Assembly: GCA_024697705.1 (NCBI GenBank)
Contig: JAILFF010000307.1
Location: 1-17,587, forward strand
Direction of reading: 5' to 3'
Source: Ruminococcus sp.
GTDB lineage: Bacteria > Bacillota > Clostridia > Oscillospirales > Ruminococcaceae
DNA: 17,587 nt
The translations under genes and the position numbers were made by a program. The notes under the pieces are model-generated. The model saw only the letters and a list, made by a program, of their open reading frames with translations. It ran no database searches and was not told where the DNA came from. This document shows, piece by piece, positions 15,613 to 17,587 of the stretch. Each line of letters begins with the position of its first letter. Position 1 is the stretch's first letter.

Positions 15613-16005
15613 TTAGTACAAGCGTTCCGCGAGATCATCGGCTCAACAGTATCAGCTTATTTATAAATGTCGAATTCTCGTTCAAGCCGAGTATCCTAAG
15701 CGCCTTGCTGCCGTGCGATTCGACGTGGTCTTTCTCTTCGGCAAACTGCGCACGAATGTTAATCTCCCGAAATTCGGCGCTTTCTGCATTGACCGTGCTC
15801 GTGCCGCAGCACATAAGCAGCAGAGCAGCCGTCACGCCTGTCAAAAGCCATTCGATCTTCTTTTTCTTTTGTCGTTTGTCTTTTCCGCACATTGTTTCCA
15901 TTTCTCTTCGCCTGTCCTTTGCTGTTATCTCTTTTCTTTTGTTCTTTACAAGTTTTATCTCTTTTTCTTCTGCCTTGAGCCATCAGTCGTGTACGCTTGT
16001 ACTAA
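15613..16005. repeat. 13-bp perfect inverted repeat flanking the small ORF
   Basis: TTAGTACAAGCGT at 15613-15625 is exactly matched in inverted orientation by ACGCTTGTACTAA at 15993-16005. The right arm lies in the operon leader and overlaps the first two bases of the operator. The left arm lies between the small ORF and the lipoprotein gene. In the transcript the two arms could form a long-range 13-bp stem enclosing the small ORF. They could instead be ends of a small mobile element or secondary repressor sites, as both contain TAGTAC. Confidence 0.6.
15635..15901 (-). CDS. Small secreted protein or lipoprotein, first ORF of the operon
   Basis: This 88-residue ORF begins METMCGKDKRQKKKKIEW. 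A very basic start is followed by a hydrophobic segment (LLTGVTAALLLMCCG), a tandem Cys pair resembling a lipobox, and then TVNAESA, which could alternatively be a signal peptidase I site. The mature part would be about 50 mostly charged residues. I recognise no family. The ribosome binding site is poor: AAAGGA lies about 13 bases before the first ATG, and an in-frame ATG at 15892 is an alternative. Support comes from the position, directly behind a consensus promoter and operator and 77 bases before the lipoprotein gene, and from the signal-peptide-like profile. It could be a short secreted peptide or a leader ORF. Confidence 0.55.
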   Translation of the reverse strand: METMCGKDKRQKKKKIEWLLTGVTAALLLMCCGTSTVNAESAEFREINIRAQFAEEKDHVESHGSKALRILGLNENSTFINKLILLSR

Positions 16006-16030
16006 GTGTACTATGTGTTGTAGTACACTT
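16004..16030. promoter_or_regulatory. YtrA-type GntR operator
   Basis: AAGTGTACTA (16004-16013) and TAGTACACTT (16021-16030) form a perfect 10-bp inverted repeat around a 7-base centre. Read as AGTGTA, 13 bases, TACACT, it matches the operator architecture known for Bacillus subtilis YtrA. It starts two bases after the -10 box of the minus-strand operon promoter, over the predicted start of transcription, where a bound repressor would block initiation. Confidence 0.85.
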
Positions 16031-16032
16031 GA

Positions 16033-16061
16033 ATTATAGCACTTAATAATCGCTTTGTCAA
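16033..16061 (-). promoter_or_regulatory. Consensus sigma-A promoter of the lipoprotein/GntR/ABC operon
   Basis: The minus strand reads TTGACA (16056-16061), 17 bases, TATAAT (16033-16038), perfect at both boxes. The predicted start falls within the operator. The leader to the first ORF is about 125 bases and purine-rich. Such a strong promoter under a tight operator fits an operon that is off until induced. Confidence 0.88.
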
Positions 16062-16164
16062 TGACCTGCAATCAATTTCGGCAGATAATACAAAATTTAG
16101 CACTTGCAATAGGTAGATATTCACAAACACTTCGACACAAACGGTTACAATAATTTTAAAATCA

Positions 16165-16193
16165 TTGACTTGTGAGGAATATTATAGTATAAT
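16165..16193 (+). promoter_or_regulatory. Sigma-A promoter of the cohesin-like surface protein gene
   Basis: TTGACT (16165-16170), 17 bases, TATAAT (16188-16193), about 85 bases before the start codon. It is divergent from the GntR operon promoter, with about 100 bases between the -35 boxes. The operator is too far away to cover it. Confidence 0.8.
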
Positions 16194-16277
16194 AATATAT
16201 AGTATAAATACTTGTTTTCCGTTGTGAAATGGGGGATTTTCATTGATTTTCAAAGCACTGAAGGGAGGAACGGCTAT

Positions 16278-17447
16278 ATGAAAAATTTAATAAAGCTCTG
16301 CCTTCTTTCGGTGCTGCTGACGATGATGATCGTGCTTTGTCCGATGACAGCCGCCGCGCAGTCGCCTTCGGTGAATATCTCCGTGCGTGACGATGTGCGC
16401 GCAGGGAACGACTTCATCGTTACGGTGAGCTTTTCCTCAGAAGCGGAGATAGGCATGGTGCAGGCGGCGCTTTCTTACAGCAAGAGCCATATCGAGTTTA
16501 TCGGCTCGGAAAATGCCGCGGGCGGCGGCGACGGGATAGTGAATATCTCGGGAACTCCGCCTTCGGGCTCGAAGAATATGGATATAATACTGATGTTCCG
16601 CGCTCTGAGCGGCGGAGGTACTACCGTATCGGTGACGAACGGCACGCTGATAGCTCCCGACGGCAAGGTGATAAACGGCTCGCTCACTGCGGCGGCGGAT
16701 ATCTCCGTTACGGGCGAAATTCTCCCTCCCGAGCCGAAGGAAAGCGCCGTCAGTGAGGACAGCAGCTCTCAAACGGACAGCAGTCTGCCCGACGAAAGCA
16801 CCGTCAGCAGCTCCGAAGCGGATTCCTCCTCGATGATACCCGACGACGGCGGCTTGGCGAGGCTCGCGGGCATAGTCGTTACCGCCGATTATTCGTACAG
16901 CTCAAAGCCCGATTCCGAGACTGCGCCCGAGCAGTTCACGCTGAAGCCCGATTTCTCGCCCGATATCTTTGAATACGAGGTGACAGTCCACAACGACACC
17001 GAATACATTTCGGTGGACGCGGCGCTTAAGAACAAGCTCGACACGATATGGTACGACGGCTCGGTATATCTGCCCGTCGGCATGACGCCCTGGACTATCA
17101 CGGTGACTACACCCGACGGTGCGGTCTCACACGCCTATTATCTCAGGGTGATACGCCACGAGGAAGGCTACCCCGAGGAGTCCTCCTCCTCCGAGGAAAG
17201 CTCCTCCGAAGCGGCAGTAACGACGGCTGCGGAGTCCTACGACCCCGACAAGCCCTCCGATCAGGCGGAGCCGCCCAAAACGCCCTCCGAGGTAGAGCCG
17301 CCTCGACAGCCCGACCGCCCTCTGCGCGAAAAGCTCACGCCGATACTGATAATTGCTATCTGCGTTATTGTAACAGCGGTCATCTTCATAGTGGTGCGTA
17401 TCAAGATGCGCTCGAAGAATAGGCTCGGTAGCGGCAAGAAGGATTAA
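16278..17447 (+). CDS. Surface protein with cohesin-like and cadherin-like domains and C-terminal membrane anchor
   Basis: This 389-residue protein has a signal peptide (1-27, ending TAAAQ). An N-terminal beta-rich domain follows (about 28-147: VRAGNDFIVTVSFSSEAEIGMVQAALSYSKSHIEFI), with the pattern of a cohesin or related carbohydrate-binding fold. After a Ser/Glu/Pro linker, a second beta domain (about 190-300) matches the cadherin-like beta-sandwich pattern: LARLAGI, LKPDFSPDIFEYEVTV, then DGAVSHAYYLRVIR. A Ser/Pro-rich spacer, a membrane helix (about 353-373) and a basic cytoplasmic tail ending GSGKKD finish it. It is therefore a cell-surface display protein with a single anchor rather than a free scaffoldin. 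The start is ATG 16278 because AGGGAGGA lies eight bases upstream; an earlier in-frame ATG at 16212 lacks a site. A dockerin partner is not implied by sequence alone. No enzyme domain is visible. Confidence 0.8.
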   Translation: MKNLIKLCLLSVLLTMMIVLCPMTAAAQSPSVNISVRDDVRAGNDFIVTVSFSSEAEIGMVQAALSYSKSHIEFIGSENAAGGGDGIVNISGTPPSGSKNMDIILMFRALSGGGTTVSVTNGTLIAPDGKVINGSLTAAADISVTGEILPPEPKESAVSEDSSSQTDSSLPDESTVSSSEADSSSMIPDDGGLARLAGIVVTADYSYSSKPDSETAPEQFTLKPDFSPDIFEYEVTVHNDTEYISVDAALKNKLDTIWYDGSVYLPVGMTPWTITVTTPDGAVSHAYYLRVIRHEEGYPEESSSSEESSSEAAVTTAAESYDPDKPSDQAEPPKTPSEVEPPRQPDRPLREKLTPILIIAICVIVTAVIFIVVRIKMRSKNRLGSGKKD

Positions 17448-17463
17448 CGAACACATAAATCAA

Positions 17464-17501
17464 GCCGAACGGCGGGGATTTCCCGGTCGTTCGGCGTTTT
17501 T
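17464..17501 (+). terminator. Intrinsic terminator of the surface protein gene
   Basis: GCCGAACG (17464-17471) pairs perfectly with CGTTCGGC (17488-17495). The stem continues inward with five more pairs and one mismatch around an ATTT loop, and GTTTTTA follows. It begins 16 bases after the stop codon. Confidence 0.9.
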
Positions 17502-17518
17502 ATAGTATGTCACATTGC

Positions 17519-17544
17519 GTAGGGCGGGGGCTTGCTCCCGCCGT
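17519..17544. repeat. GC-rich dispersed hairpin repeat, copy 2
   Basis: GTAGGGCGGGG is followed by CTTGCT and CCCGCCGT. GGCGGG (17523-17528) pairs with CCCGCC (17537-17542). It shares its first 11 bases with the copy at 12143 and has a shorter loop. It lies just after the terminator of the surface protein gene. Nothing else is recognisable between it and the window end. Confidence 0.65.
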
Positions 17545-17587
17545 GGACTGTTTTATCCGATATATTTTGCTATCGACGAAAGCAGCG

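Overview
The window looks like a chromosomal segment of a Gram-positive Firmicute, most likely an Oscillospirales/Ruminococcus-type gut clostridium. This is inferred from the strong purine-rich ribosome binding sites, near-consensus TTGACA/TATAAT promoters with exact 17-base spacers in AT-rich gaps, a clostridial group III phosphofructokinase, a YtrA-type GntR operon and a cohesin-like surface protein. I saw no insertion sequence, phage gene or CRISPR array. No genus can be fixed from sequence reading alone.

Layout. Positions 1-3929 hold a leftward set: a methyl-accepting chemotaxis receptor, 6-phosphofructokinase, and a receiver-like protein cut by the window edge. They are tightly spaced and follow one promoter upstream of the receptor. 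Positions 4112-4975 hold a rightward membrane-anchored polysaccharide deacetylase. It converges on a leftward 988-residue nonribosomal-peptide-synthetase-like protein (adenylation, carrier, condensation order) at 5066-8032 with its own strong promoter. Positions 8416-11791 hold a leftward two-gene operon: a membrane diguanylate cyclase whose end overlaps the start of an oligopeptide-binding lipoprotein. A divergent tRNA-Val(TAC) with a perfect promoter and its own terminator follows at 11997-12069.

Positions 12277-15901 hold a leftward operon, read from its promoter: a small secreted or lipoprotein ORF, a second lipoprotein, a YtrA-family GntR repressor, an ABC ATPase and a large membrane permease. 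The last four genes overlap. A perfect consensus promoter precedes it, and a perfect inverted repeat matching the known YtrA operator architecture (AGTGTA, 13 bases, TACACT) sits at the predicted transcription start. This is a self-contained, probably autorepressed envelope-stress-type transporter with unusual accessory lipoproteins. Divergent from it (16278-17447, rightward) is a surface protein with a cohesin-like domain, a cadherin-like domain and a C-terminal membrane anchor, followed by a strong terminator.

The points most worth following are the cyclase coupled to an orphan peptide-binding protein, the orphan A-T-C synthetase whose adenylation pocket seems to lack the amino-acid-anchoring aspartate, the YtrA-type operon with two small lipoproteins and a 13-bp long-range inverted repeat, the chemoreceptor with a shortened signalling tip and an acidic tail, and a dispersed GC-rich hairpin repeat present twice.
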